This document shows, piece by piece, positions 29,515 to 38,530 of a DNA stretch of 64,000 nucleotides (the first letter of the stretch is position 1; every line of letters starts with the position of its first letter). Location: contig CAVRTM010000022.1 of the NCBI GenBank assembly GCA_963724015.1, positions 301,582 to 365,581 of the forward strand. Reading direction: 5' to 3'. This stretch comes from CAVRTM01 sp963724015 (GTDB lineage Bacteria; Actinomycetota; Actinomycetes; Actinomycetales; Dermatophilaceae). The notes below the pieces were generated by a model, which was not told where the DNA came from, ran no database searches, and saw nothing but the letters and a program-made list of their open reading frames with translations. The position numbers and the translations under genes were made by a program.

Positions 29515-30750
29515 ATGCCGACCCCGGGCCACCCCACCAGCGCCGCTACCCGGCGCCGCGTGGAGCGCAGCGCGGGCGTGCTGTCGACCGCCGCCATCCG
29601 GCGGATGGAGACCAACCACGACTGGTACCGCGCCCTGTCCGCGGAGGACCGCTCGTGGGTGGGCCTGGTCGCCCAGGCCGGCATCGGCGCCTTCATCGCG
29701 TGGTACCGCGACCCGGTGGGCAGCCCGCACATCACGGCCGACGTGTTCGGGACCGCCCCGCGCGAGCTGACCCGCTCGATCAGCCTCGGGCAGACGTTGG
29801 ACCTGGTCCGCTCTATGGTCGACGTGGTCGAGGACGAGGTCGTCCACCTGGCCGCACCCGGGGAGGAGCAGGGCCTGCGTGAGGCGGTGCTGCGCTACTC
29901 GCGGGAGATCGCGTTCGCGGCGGCACAGGTCTACGCCGAGGCGGCGGAGGCCCGCGGCGCCTGGGACGCCCGGCTGGAGTCGCTGGTGGTCGACGCCGTC
30001 CTGCGCGGCGAGGCCGACGACTCCATGCAGTCGCGGGCTGCGGCGCTCGGCTGGGGCACCGTCAGCCACGTCGCGGTGGTCGCCGGCTCGGCGCCCGAGG
30101 GCAGCTCGGCCGGCGTCGTCGACGCGCTGCGCCGGGGTGCCGCACGGTTGCAGGTCGAGTCGCTGGCAGCCGTGCAGGGACGCCGCCTCGTGGGCATCCT
30201 CGGCGGCGTGGAGGACGTCGGCAGCACGGCGCAGTCGCTGGCCGAGCACTTCGGGGAGGGCCCGATCGTGGTCGGGCCGACCGTCCCGCACCTGTTCGCA
30301 GCCGGCCGGTCGGCGCGGGCGGCCCTGTCCGGGCTGCTGGCCGCGCCGGCCTGGCCGGATGCCCCGCGCCCGGTCCTCGCCGACGACCTGCTGCCCGAGC
30401 GGGTGCTCGCCGGGGACGAGCACGCCCGCCGGCTGCTGGTCGACCGCGTCTACCGCCCCCTGGTGGCCGCCGGTGGGTCGCTGTTCGAGACCGCCAGCGC
30501 CTTCCTCGACGGCGGCGGCGGGCTCGAGTCCACGGCGAGGGTGCTGTTCGTCCACCCCAACACGGTGCGCTACCGCCTCGGCCGGATTGCGACCGTGACC
30601 GGCTACGACCTCACCCATGCGCGGGAGGCCAACATCATGCGGATCGCGGTCGCGGTGGGCCGCCTGGCCCAGCCGACCGCCCCCGGCTGGCGGCGCCCGG
30701 CTTCCCGCGGCGAGTCCGTCTCCCCGGCCGCGACACCGACGTCTTTGTAG
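29515..30750 (+). CDS. PucR-type regulator of the fatty-acid synthase operon (FasR-like)
   Basis: A 411-residue cytosolic regulator. The C-terminal PucR/CdaR helix-turn-helix reads FLDGGGGLESTARVLFVHPNTVRYRLGRI. The middle is the GGDEF-like fold of CdaR proteins and the N-terminal part is an actinobacterial sensor region (RRMETNHDWYRALSAEDRSWVGLVAQAGIGAF). In Streptomyces coelicolor the regulator at this position, FasR, activates fabD-fabH-acpP-fabF. The same position, 79 bases before fabD, supports the same role here. The sensed ligand is unknown; an acyl-CoA or acyl-ACP signal would be logical but is inference. Confidence 0.9.
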   Translation: MPTPGHPTSAATRRRVERSAGVLSTAAIRRMETNHDWYRALSAEDRSWVGLVAQAGIGAFIAWYRDPVGSPHITADVFGTAPRELTRSISLGQTLDLVRSMVDVVEDEVVHLAAPGEEQGLREAVLRYSREIAFAAAQVYAEAAEARGAWDARLESLVVDAVLRGEADDSMQSRAAALGWGTVSHVAVVAGSAPEGSSAGVVDALRRGAARLQVESLAAVQGRRLVGILGGVEDVGSTAQSLAEHFGEGPIVVGPTVPHLFAAGRSARAALSGLLAAPAWPDAPRPVLADDLLPERVLAGDEHARRLLVDRVYRPLVAAGGSLFETASAFLDGGGGLESTARVLFVHPNTVRYRLGRIATVTGYDLTHAREANIMRIAVAVGRLAQPTAPGWRRPASRGESVSPAATPTSL

Positions 30751-30828
30751 GAAACCGACAGAACCGGCTCCCATTGTTGGTGCCGTTCGGTCACGACCAG
30801 GTCACGACCCAGCGGGAAGGGTGGAGGT

Positions 30829-31821
30829 GTGCTTGTTCTCGTCTGCCCTGGACAGGGCTCCCAGACCCCTGGCTTCCTCACGCCCTGGCTCGAGCTGCCC
30901 GGGGTGCGCGACCGGCTGGGCTGGCTGTCGGCGGTCGCGGGACTGGACCTCGTCGCGCACGGCACCGTCTCGGACGCCGAGACGATCAAGGACACCGCCG
31001 TCGCCCAGCCCCTCATCGTCGGCGCCGGGCTGGTCAGCCTGCTCGGCCTGTTCGAGCGGCCGGCCGACCTGCCGGACAGCGTCGGCGCGACGGCCGGGCA
31101 CTCCGTGGGTGAGATCACCGCCGCCGCCGTGGCCGGCGTGCTCAGCGACGAGCAGGCGATGGTGTTCGTCCGCGAGCGTGGCCGGGCCATGGCCGGGGCC
31201 AGCGCGGTGACCCCGACCGGGATGAGCGCCGTCGTCGGCGGCGACCCCGACGAGGTCGCCACCGTCCTCGAGCGGCACGGGGTCACCGCGGCCAACAACA
31301 ACGGCGGCGGGCAGGTCGTGGCGGCCGGCACGCTGGAGCAGCTCGCCGCGCTCAAGGCCGACCCGCCGGCCAGGGCCAGGGTCATCCCCCTGCAGGTCGC
31401 GGGCGCGTTCCACACCTCGCACATGGCTCCGGCGGTGGACCTCCTCGGGGGCTACGCCCCGGCGATCGCCACCTCCGACCCCGTCGTTCCCCTGCTGTCC
31501 AACCGCGACGGCGCGCCCGTCGGTGGCGGCCGCGAGGTGCTCGACCGGCTGGTGCACCAGGTCAGCAACCCGGTGCGCTGGGACCTGTGCATGCAGACCT
31601 TCCGTGACCTCGGTATCACCGGGCTGATCGAGATCCCCCCGGCGGGCACGCTCACCAACCTCGCCAAGCGCAACCTGCCCGGCGTCGAGGTCCTCGCCGT
31701 CAAGACCCCGGACGACCTCGACCAGGCCCGCCGGATGGTCCGCGAGCACGGTGGCGCCCACGGCACCGTGGCCGGGACCGGCACCGGCGAGCTCGTCACC
31801 TCACCCCCCAAGGAAGACTGA
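30829..31821 (+). CDS. fabD: Malonyl-CoA:ACP acyltransferase
   Basis: A 330-residue cytosolic enzyme that transfers malonyl from CoA to acyl carrier protein, the entry step of type II fatty-acid synthesis. It opens with LVLVCPGQGSQTPGF. The nucleophile is Ser92 in AGHSVGE, and FHTSHMAPAV carries the catalytic histidine. The GTG start follows GGTGGAGG closely. fabH begins five bases after its stop, so the two are co-transcribed. The C-terminal 20 residues are a flexible Gly/Thr tail. Confidence 0.96.
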   Translation: MLVLVCPGQGSQTPGFLTPWLELPGVRDRLGWLSAVAGLDLVAHGTVSDAETIKDTAVAQPLIVGAGLVSLLGLFERPADLPDSVGATAGHSVGEITAAAVAGVLSDEQAMVFVRERGRAMAGASAVTPTGMSAVVGGDPDEVATVLERHGVTAANNNGGGQVVAAGTLEQLAALKADPPARARVIPLQVAGAFHTSHMAPAVDLLGGYAPAIATSDPVVPLLSNRDGAPVGGGREVLDRLVHQVSNPVRWDLCMQTFRDLGITGLIEIPPAGTLTNLAKRNLPGVEVLAVKTPDDLDQARRMVREHGGAHGTVAGTGTGELVTSPPKED

Positions 31822-31826
31822 GCCAG

Positions 31827-32852
31827 ATGACGACACCGACACCGACCCACCGCGGCATCCTGTCCACCCCGACCGGCGCCGAGCACGCCCGCATCTGGGG
31901 CGTCGGCGGCTACCGGCCGGAGCGGGTGGTGCCCAACTCCGAGATCATCGACCTGATCGACTCCTCCGACGAGTGGATCCGCGAGCGCTCCGGCATCGTC
32001 TCCCGCCGCTTCGCCGCCCCCGACGAGTCGGTGGTCGACATGTCCGAGGCGGCCGCCCGCGAGGCGATCACCGCCGCCGGCCTGCAGCCGTCGCAGATCA
32101 GCGCGGTCGTCCTCGCCACCGTGACCCACCCCTACCAGACCCCGGCCGCGGCCCCCATGGTGGCCGACCGGCTCGGCATCCAGGGCGCGGCGTTCGACAT
32201 CTCCGCCGCCTGCGCCGGCTACTGCCACGGCATCACCCTGGCCAACGACATGGTCCGCGGCGGCAGCGCCGAGTTCGTCCTGGTGATCGGTGTCGAGAAG
32301 CTGTCCGACTTCACCGACCCCACCGACCGCGGCTCGGCGTTCATCTTCGGCGACGGCGCGGGCGCGGCCGTCATCGGCCCGTCCGACTTCCCCGGCATCG
32401 GCCCCACGGTGTGGGGCTCGGACGGCGCCCAGTGGAAGACCATCTCCCAGCGCGACCCGTGGGTCTCGATGCGCGACGGCGACAGCGAGGTGCGCTGGCC
32501 GGCGATCACCATGCAGGGCCAGGCGGTGTTCCGCTGGGCCGTGTGGGGCATGGCGCCGGTCGCCCAGCAGGCGCTGGACGCCGCGGGCGTCAAGGCCGAC
32601 GACCTCGACGCCTTCATCCCCCACCAGGCCAACATGCGGATCATCGACGCGATGATCAAGCAGCTCAAGCTCCCCGCTCACATCCCCGTGGCGCGCGACA
32701 TCGCCGAGACGGCCAACACCTCAGCCGCCTCGGTGCCGCTGGCCACCGAACGGATGCTGCGCGAGGGCGAGGCGCCGCACGGCGGGCTGGCCCTGCAGAT
32801 CGGCTTCGGCGCCGGGCTGGTCTACGCCGCGCAGGTCGTCGTCCTGCCCTGA
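31827..32852 (+). CDS. fabH: Beta-ketoacyl-ACP synthase III
   Basis: A 341-residue thiolase-fold enzyme that condenses an acyl-CoA primer with malonyl-ACP to start each fatty acid. The triad is Cys129 in ISAACAGYCHG, His in FIPHQANMRII and Asn in ETANTSAAS. The first 20 residues (MTTPTPTHRGILSTPTG) extend beyond the usual start; an internal start is possible but the first ATG is five bases after fabD. In actinobacteria FabH often prefers branched primers, which the sequence alone does not show. Confidence 0.96.
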   Translation: MTTPTPTHRGILSTPTGAEHARIWGVGGYRPERVVPNSEIIDLIDSSDEWIRERSGIVSRRFAAPDESVVDMSEAAAREAITAAGLQPSQISAVVLATVTHPYQTPAAAPMVADRLGIQGAAFDISAACAGYCHGITLANDMVRGGSAEFVLVIGVEKLSDFTDPTDRGSAFIFGDGAGAAVIGPSDFPGIGPTVWGSDGAQWKTISQRDPWVSMRDGDSEVRWPAITMQGQAVFRWAVWGMAPVAQQALDAAGVKADDLDAFIPHQANMRIIDAMIKQLKLPAHIPVARDIAETANTSAASVPLATERMLREGEAPHGGLALQIGFGAGLVYAAQVVVLP

Positions 32853-32933
32853 CAAGCTCCCGCGGGCCCGACGGGTAACTCGGGCCAGCACCATCCGCAC
32901 AGCACGACCTACACCAACCAAGGAGCACCACCC

Positions 32934-33182
32934 ATGGCGCAAAGCGAGCAGGAGATCCTCGAGGGTCTGGCCGAGATCGTCAACGAGGAGACCGGTCTGG
33001 ACACCGCTTCGGTCGAGCTCGACAAGAACTTCACCGACGACCTGGACATCGACTCCCTGTCGATGATGACGATCGTCGTCAACGCCGAGGAGAAGTTCGG
33101 CGTCCGGATCCCCGACGACGAGGTCAAGAACCTCAAGACCGTCCGCGACGCCGTCGGCTTCATCGCCAGCGCGCAGGGCTGA
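32934..33182 (+). CDS. acpP: Acyl carrier protein
   Basis: An 82-residue acidic four-helix protein that carries growing acyl chains on a phosphopantetheine arm. The attachment site is Ser41 in DDLDIDSLSMM. An AAGGAGCACC ribosome-binding site precedes the ATG. It lies 81 bases after fabH and is followed by fabF. The length and acidic helix II are typical of fatty-acid ACPs. Confidence 0.97.
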   Translation: MAQSEQEILEGLAEIVNEETGLDTASVELDKNFTDDLDIDSLSMMTIVVNAEEKFGVRIPDDEVKNLKTVRDAVGFIASAQG

Positions 33183-33222
33183 CCCTCCGGAGACCGTCGG
33201 TGTCGCCCGGCCCCCGCAGGGG

Positions 33223-33242
33223 GTGCCGGGCGGCGCCGGCAC
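33223..33242 (+). other. Small hairpin between acpP and fabF
   Basis: GTGCCGG (33223-33229) can pair with CCGGCAC (33236-33242) around a six-base loop in the 159-base acpP-fabF gap. It may set the ratio of ACP to FabF message by partial termination or by protecting the acpP 3' end. The evidence is only the inverted repeat and its place. Confidence 0.3.
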
Positions 33243-33341
33243 CTCCGCAGCCGGACCCGTCGTCCGCGCGGCATGGCCGTCCCGGCGCCGCGCCCGAGCA
33301 CTGCACACACCGCAGCCCCACTGATCCAAGGAGCACCACCG

Positions 33342-34589
33342 ATGACCAACCGTGAACAGCGCATCGTTGTGACCGGTCTCGGCGCCACCACCCCGGTCGG
33401 GGGCACCGTCCCCGAGACGTGGGACGCCATCCTGGCCGGACGGTCCGGGGCGCGCACCATGCCGTACGACTGGGTGGCCCGCCACGAGCTGCCCGTCACC
33501 TTCGCCGCGACGATCAAGTCGCCGCCCGAGGAGTCGCTGACCAAGGTCGAGATCCGCCGCCTGGACCCCTCCGCGCAGTACGCCCTGATCGCCTCCCGCG
33601 AGGCGTGGGCCGACGCCGGGACGCCCGAGGTCGAGCCCGAGCGGCTCGCCGTCGCCATGGGCTCGGGCATCGGTGGCGTCTGGACCCTGCTGACCCAGTG
33701 GGACAACCTGCGTGAGAAGGGCCCGCGGCGGGTGTTCCCGCTGGCCGTCCCGATGCTGATGCCGAACGCACCGGCCGCCGCCGTCTCCCTGGAGCTCGGC
33801 GCCCGCGCCGGCGCGCACACCCCCGTCAGCGCCTGCGCCTCCGGCGCCGAGGCCATGGGCTACGCCGTGGAGATGATCCGCAGCGGTCGTGCCGACGTCG
33901 TCGTGGCCGGCGGCACCGAGGCCGCCGTGCACGCCCTGCCGATCGCCGGCTTCGCCGCGATGCAGGCGCTCTCGACCCGCAACGACGACCCCGAGGCCGC
34001 GTCACGCCCCTACGACACCGGCCGCGACGGGTTCGTCCTCGGCGAAGGCGCGGCGGTCATCGTGCTGGAGACTCTCGAGCACGCCCAGGCCCGCGGCGCG
34101 AAGATCTACGCCGAGCTCGCCGGCGTGGGCATGTCCTCCGACGCCCACCACATCACCGCACCCGAGCCGCAGGGCGCCGGCGCCTCCCGTGCCATGCTCG
34201 AGTCGGTCGAGCGGGCGGGACTGGAGCTGAAGGACATCGTCCACATCAACGCCCACGCGACGTCGACCCCCGTGGGTGACATCGCCGAGTACAACGCGAT
34301 CAAGCGGGCGTTCGGCGACGTCATCGACGGCATCCCGGTCACCGCGACCAAGTCGATGACCGGACACCTGCTCGGCGCGGCCGGCGCGCTGGAGAGCGTC
34401 CTGACGATCCTGTCGATCCACCACCGGCTGGTGCCGGCGACGATCAACCTGGACGACCCGGACCCCGCGATCCCGCTGGACGTCGTCACCGGCGAGCCGC
34501 GCAAGCTGCCGCAGGGCGACATCGCCGCGCTGAACAACTCCTTCGGCTTCGGCGGGCACAACGTCGCCCTGACCATCCGGAGCGTCTGA
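33342..34589 (+). CDS. fabF: Beta-ketoacyl-ACP synthase II
   Basis: A 415-residue condensing enzyme that elongates acyl-ACP with malonyl-ACP. Catalytic residues are Cys165 in SACASGAEA, His in NAHATSTPVGD and His in SMTGHLLGAAGA. The N-terminal RIVVTGLGATTPVGG and the C-terminal NNSFGFGGHNV are family marks. The ATG at 33342 follows AAGGAGCACC, the same ribosome-binding sequence as acpP. It is the last gene of the fabD-fabH-acpP-fabF operon and is followed by a strong hairpin. Confidence 0.96.
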   Translation: MTNREQRIVVTGLGATTPVGGTVPETWDAILAGRSGARTMPYDWVARHELPVTFAATIKSPPEESLTKVEIRRLDPSAQYALIASREAWADAGTPEVEPERLAVAMGSGIGGVWTLLTQWDNLREKGPRRVFPLAVPMLMPNAPAAAVSLELGARAGAHTPVSACASGAEAMGYAVEMIRSGRADVVVAGGTEAAVHALPIAGFAAMQALSTRNDDPEAASRPYDTGRDGFVLGEGAAVIVLETLEHAQARGAKIYAELAGVGMSSDAHHITAPEPQGAGASRAMLESVERAGLELKDIVHINAHATSTPVGDIAEYNAIKRAFGDVIDGIPVTATKSMTGHLLGAAGALESVLTILSIHHRLVPATINLDDPDPAIPLDVVTGEPRKLPQGDIAALNNSFGFGGHNVALTIRSV

Positions 34590-34656
34590 GCGCCTGAGCA
34601 CCTGAGCGGCGGTCGGCCTTGCCGGCACGCGCCGTACCGGCCTCGGGCCGCGCACG

Positions 34657-34690
34657 GGAGCGCCGGACACCCCGGGGTGTCCGGCGCTCC
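34657..34690. terminator. 17-bp perfect palindrome after fabF
   Basis: GGAGCGCCGGACACCCC at 34657-34673 is followed at once by its exact complement at 34674-34690. It lies between fabF (+) and the converging DUF3145 gene (-), which ends at 34707. A bidirectional terminator is the likely role. No T-tract. Confidence 0.82.
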
Positions 34691-34706
34691 GGCGCGTCCG
34701 GGGAGG

Positions 34707-35222
34707 TCAGCCGACCTTGTGCAGCCAGCGGACGGGCGCGCCGTCCCCGGCATAGCGGAACGGCTCGAGCTCGTCGTCCCAGTCGGCGCCCAGCAGGCGG
34801 TCGATCTCGCGCTGCAGCTCGTGCGGGTCGCCCTGGCTCTGGGCGACGGCGTGGCGCAGGCGGTCCTCGTTGACCATGGCGTCGCCGGTGGCCGAGACCC
34901 AGGTGTGGTGGATGCCGAGGTCGGGGGTGTGCGACCAGCGTGAGCCGTCCGTGCCGGGACTGGGCTCCTCGGTCACCTCGTAGCGCAGGTTGTCCCAGCC
35001 GCGCAGGGCGCTGGCGATGCGGCCACCGGTGCCGGGCTCACCGGTCCAGGAGAGCTCGGTGCGCACCAGCGTGCGACCGAGCGGCTGGGGCGTCCAGTCC
35101 AGGGTGAACCGCTGCCCGAGGACGCCCTCGAGCGCCCAGGTGATGTGGGGGCACAACGCGGTAGGGGTGGAGTGAATGAACACCACCCCGCGGGTTGTGA
35201 CTCGCGGCATCGCGACAGACAT
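34707..35222 (-). CDS. DUF3145 family protein
   Basis: A 171-residue actinobacterial protein of unknown function. It starts MSVAMPRVTTRGVVFIHSTPTALCPHITWALEGVLG and contains WTPQPLGRTLVRTELSW and a C-terminal LLGADWDDELEPFRYAGDGAPVRWLHKVG, the whole of the DUF3145 family. An AGGAGG site lies five bases before the ATG at 35222. It regularly lies next to fabF in actinobacteria, which links it by context to lipid metabolism or envelope growth, though no activity is known. Confidence 0.92.
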   Translation of the reverse strand: MSVAMPRVTTRGVVFIHSTPTALCPHITWALEGVLGQRFTLDWTPQPLGRTLVRTELSWTGEPGTGGRIASALRGWDNLRYEVTEEPSPGTDGSRWSHTPDLGIHHTWVSATGDAMVNEDRLRHAVAQSQGDPHELQREIDRLLGADWDDELEPFRYAGDGAPVRWLHKVG

Positions 35223-35366
35223 CCGGACCTCCTGTGTGCAAGGGACGTCTTCCCCAACGGCCTCACCACAGAACGCGCCGGCACCTGCCGGTCTTGCTGT
35301 CGTCATTGTGCCCCATGGTCGAAGGGGAGACCACCGGACCCCCCAGCGGTCTGTCAGCATGGGCGC

Positions 35367-36011
35367 GTGCTCATCCACCCGTGGGACCGGCCCGTCAGCG
35401 ACCAGGAGTGGCGGGAGGTCCTGCGGCGCTTCGACTTCGGCCAGCTCATCGCCCCCGGCGGCCCGGATCGCGAGATGCCGGTGGTCGTCCCGACCCACTT
35501 CCTGTACGACGGCGGAGCGCTGCTCGAGCTGCACCTGGCCGGGCCCAACCCGGTATGGCGAGCCCTCGCCGAGCGGCCCGTGGCCCTGTTCACCGTGGTG
35601 GCCGACTACGTCTACGTCCCGGCCGCGGTCAACGCCGCCCCTGCCTCGGACCCGGTAGTGGGCGTGCCGACCAGCTACTACGCCACGGTGCAGGCGCGGG
35701 TCGACGTCGAGGTGGTGGACGACCCCGACGCCAAGGCCGACCTCCTGACCCGTCAGCTCGCACACTTCGAACCGGCCGGCTCGGTGCGGCAGCCGGTGTC
35801 CACCTCGGTGGAGGCCGACCGTCGCCACCTGTCGGGCATCCGGGGGCTGCGGCTCACCATCCGCGACGTGCAGGCCAAGTTCAAGTACGGCGGCAACAAG
35901 GATGCGGCGCACCGCCTCGACATCGCGGACGCCCTGGCGGCGCGTGGTGGGCCGATGGACGAGGCGGCGCGGCGGCGGCTGCTGGAACGGACGCCGCCCG
36001 CCTCGAGCTGA
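35367..36011 (+). CDS. FMN-binding PaiB-like protein
   Basis: A 214-residue protein of the PaiB/FMN-binding negative transcriptional regulator family, with a split-barrel flavin fold. Family marks are MPVVVPTHFLYDGG, LELHLAGPNPVWRAL, VPTSYYATVQARVDVEVVDD and, near the C-terminus, RLTIRDVQAKFKYGGNKDAAHR. Bacillus PaiB represses sporulation and protease genes; most relatives are probably flavin- or haem-binding enzymes instead. The GTG at 35367 is taken as start by family alignment; no strong ribosome-binding site is visible. It is divergent from the DUF3145 gene. Confidence 0.85.
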   Translation: MLIHPWDRPVSDQEWREVLRRFDFGQLIAPGGPDREMPVVVPTHFLYDGGALLELHLAGPNPVWRALAERPVALFTVVADYVYVPAAVNAAPASDPVVGVPTSYYATVQARVDVEVVDDPDAKADLLTRQLAHFEPAGSVRQPVSTSVEADRRHLSGIRGLRLTIRDVQAKFKYGGNKDAAHRLDIADALAARGGPMDEAARRRLLERTPPASS

Positions 36012-36078
36012 CGGCCGGACGCCCCCCGGTGAGGTGGTGACTCGACGAGGGGCGACCCGTTCTCTTTCGCTGCTGTGC

Positions 36079-36618
36079 TCAGGTGCTGCTCGCCCCCTCC
36101 CCCGTGGTCGCCGCGCCGAGCTGGCGGGACTCGCTGGACTGGTCCGGCTGCGGCTGCTGGCCCGTCTCGGCCTCGGGTCCGGTGCCGGGCCCGCCGTGCC
36201 GTCCACCGCCGAGGCCGCCCGTCCGGACCGCGGTGACCGCGATGCTCTTGTCGACCTGGACGATGATGGGCGTCCCGTCGGCGCGGACCATGTGTGCCTC
36301 GTACACGCCCTCGGCGTCGGTCTCGACCCGCTCGACCGTGGCACCGGGCTCCTTGGCCTTCGCCGCCGCGGTGACCTTGTCCTTGACCGTGCCGGTCAGC
36401 AGCGTCTCGCCGGGGTGCATCGACCGGCTCGGGTCCCCACCCGGACCGCCGGCCATCCCGCCCGGCGCACCGCCCTCGGGCACCACGCCGCCGTACGAGC
36501 CGGACGTCGCTGCCTGCGTCGGCGTGTCGGCGCTGGCGAGCGCGGCTCCGGTGATGGCCAGTCCGGCGGCGGCCGCGATGGCCACGGCCGCGGTGATGAC
36601 CTTGTTGCTCTGCTTCAT
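36079..36618 (-). CDS. Secreted protein with a PepSY-like domain
   Basis: A 179-residue exported protein. The start MKQSNKVITAAVAIAAAAGLAI is a signal peptide or anchor ending near ALASA. A Gly-rich stretch follows (VPEGGAPGGMAGGPGGDPS), then LLTGTVKDKVTAAAKAKEPGATVERVETDAEGVYEAHMVRADGTPIIVQVDKS, a PepSY-like beta-alpha-beta unit. The tail is Gly/Pro/Gln-rich and disordered. GAGGAG lies just before the ATG at 36618. PepSY proteins are thought to inhibit or modulate peptidases outside the cell. It converges with the PaiB-like gene. Confidence 0.75.
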   Translation of the reverse strand: MKQSNKVITAAVAIAAAAGLAITGAALASADTPTQAATSGSYGGVVPEGGAPGGMAGGPGGDPSRSMHPGETLLTGTVKDKVTAAAKAKEPGATVERVETDAEGVYEAHMVRADGTPIIVQVDKSIAVTAVRTGGLGGGRHGGPGTGPEAETGQQPQPDQSSESRQLGAATTGEGASST

Positions 36619-36760
36619 GAGGCGCTCCTCGTCGATCGGGTGATGGCGAACCACCGTCTCCATGCGGAGTGTGGGACAGCCCTCCCCCGGCCATGAGGGC
36701 CCTGTGCGTGCTCGCGGTAGGCTGCGCGGGCGCTGGCGAGCCGAACGCTCCCGGCGCCGC

Positions 36761-36837
36761 GGGGCAGTAGCTCAGTCGGTCAGAGCAGCGGACTCATAAT
36801 CCGTCGGTCGTCGGTTCAAGCCCGACCTGCCCCACCA
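36761..36837 (+). tRNA. tRNA-Met (anticodon CAU)
   Basis: A 77-base tRNA with encoded CCA. The acceptor stem GGGGCAG pairs with CTGCCCC, the D arm is GCTC...GAGC, the anticodon stem GCGGA/TCCGT carries the loop CTCATAA (anticodon CAT), and the T arm GTCGG-TTCAAGC-CCGAC is complete. An elongator methionine tRNA is most likely; a lysidine-modified isoleucine tRNA also has CAT and cannot be fully excluded. Its 3' half is duplicated at 40598-40640, marking it as a probable integration site. Confidence 0.93.
36794..36836 (+). repeat. Direct repeat at the tRNA-Met 3' half (attL-like)
   Basis: These 43 bases run from the anticodon loop to the acceptor end of tRNA-Met. They match 40598-40640 at 41 positions; the differences are one base in the T loop and one in the acceptor stem. 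Integrases of islands and phages commonly use such tRNA 3' ends as core sites and leave one partial copy at the far end. Confidence 0.75.
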
Positions 36838-37049
36838 CGTTTCCGCAGGTCAGCGCCGTGTGAGTACAACCGCCAACGGTGATCGATTGCCACGTCTGCT
36901 AGGCAACGTAGCCGCATCGTCCACAAGACAACGCAGCACCGTTCCCGGGGTACCGGCGAGTCCACCTTTGAGTACCGCTCCGAGGTCGGCCGGGGCGCTG
37001 GCGACCGGCACCCGCGATGTCCGCGTCGAAGGCTATGGCGGCCGGTCGG

Positions 37050-38180
37050 TCATGCCAGCATCGCGTCGACCGCGATCCGCGCGGCCGAGGGGCAGCCTTT
37101 GGTGAACCCGTAGAACGGTCCGAAGGCGCGCGTCGAGGCGAACCCCGTCACCGACAGGCCGGCCAGCGACGTCTGAAAGCCGTCGTCGAGCTCGGGCCAC
37201 CCGTTGATGACCCTCACCTGGTCGAGGACCGGTCCGAGGTAGGGCACCGCCTGAAGGTCCGCCGGTAGCCCGTCGCGAACACCACGTGGTCGACGCCGAG
37301 GGTGGTTGCGTCGGACAGTGCGAGCGTGACGCTGTCGCCGTCCGAGCGCACTGCCGTGACCTCACAGCCGGCGTGTGTTGTCACCACGCCCGGCGGCGAG
37401 TCGCGGTGCCAGCCAGTGCTCGAGGGTGAGCCGCCCGACGCGCCAGAACTCGGCGGTGATCGCGGCTCTGGTGTTGGCGGGGAGGGTGCGCCACCAGCCC
37501 GGCTGGGCCAGCGTCTGCTCGACGTAGGGGTCGACGAAGGCCCAGTTGACCTTGTCGAAGGCCGGAGTCGGATGACGGTGAACCACCGCCACCTGCTCGG
37601 CACCGTGGTCGCACAACAGCGCCGTCCACTCGTATGCGCTCTGCCGTCCGCCGATCACCGCCACCCGCGCGCCGGCGAGGTCGTCAAAGGAGATCCGCTC
37701 GCAGGTGTGCGAGCGCAGCTCGGCCGGCACCTGGTCGTGCCACGAAGGCAGACTCGTGAAGTACCGGATACCAGGGGCCGCCAGGACCCGTTCGGCGGTG
37801 AGCGTCGACCCGTCCTGCATCCGCGCGATGAAGGTTCCAGAGGACTGGGTCAGCTCGGAGACCAGGCGCTCGTCGACCTCGAACCCCTTGCGTTCGCGGA
37901 ACCATTCGGTGTAGTCGCAGAACACGTTGATGGGGATCGGGTCGTGGTCCTCGGGGCGTAGCCCACGGTCCTCGAAGTAGGCCTGGAACGTGTCGTTCCC
38001 GAGGGCGTCGAGATGCCAGCCCGGCCCCGAGCGCAGGAACATGTCGACGGGCATGTGCTGGCGCCAGAAGTGCATGGGCTTGCCGACGACGTGGGTGCGG
38101 ACCCCGCGCTCACCTGCGTACGCCGCGGCGGCGTAGGCGTACGGTCCTGCGCCGATGACCAGCAGGTCGTGCTGTTCCAT
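37050..38180 (-). pseudogene. FAD-dependent NAD(P)H monooxygenase-like protein, frameshifted
   Basis: About 375 residues of a flavin-containing monooxygenase-type oxidoreductase. The FAD-binding Rossmann motif is LLVIGAGPYAYAAA; MHFWRQHMPVDMFLRSG and the NADPH-site motif VAVIGGRQSAYEWTALL follow. The C-terminal third continues in two other frames: VTTHAGCEVTAVRSDGDSVTLAL and VVFATGYR, then MPYLGPVLDQV...FYGFTKGCPSAARIAVDAML. There are shifts near 37385 and 37245. The family oxidises small soft nucleophiles or aldehydes and ketones. It is the first gene inside the putative island. Confidence 0.75.
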
Positions 38181-38324
38181 CACGCCTCCGACAACGGTGA
38201 CAACGACGACGCTAACGCGATCGGACACTCGTGCGGAAGACGCTGGACACGGCAGCAAGGGTGAAGGATCCACAGCACCGCCGTCACAGCCTTCACGTTG
38301 TCTGCACGGCGTCGCCCCAGATTG

Positions 38325-38530
38325 CTACCTGCAGGCGTCCAGCCGCTCGACCTCCAGCCGGCGCAACTCGTCGACGGCCTCGACCTGCCGGTCTTCCAGC
38401 GCGTTCTTCACCAGGCGGTAGACGGTACCCCCGGTTGGCGTAGCCCAGCGCATCGGCGATGCCCGACAGGAGGACCCGGTCAGCGCCATCTCGACGGCGC
38501 GACTGCGCCGCTCAGCGCCAAGGCTCGGTT
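38325..38530 (-). pseudogene. Phage-type small HTH protein fragment
   Basis: Read from the minus strand: GIADALGYANRG, one extra base, then TVYRLVKNALEDRQVEAVDELRRLEVERLDACR and a stop. Upstream, AVEMALTG appears in another frame. This helix-turn-helix followed by a charged coiled helix is the pattern of small DNA-binding proteins (terminase small subunit-like or regulatory) common in actinobacteriophages and islands. At least two frame breaks make it non-functional as written. The family call is from pattern memory and is tentative. Confidence 0.5.

Noticed and set aside
30829..34589. A polyketide biosynthetic cluster
   Set aside because: The four genes are the standard primary type II fatty-acid synthase set next to aceE and DUF3145, with no tailoring or modular enzymes.
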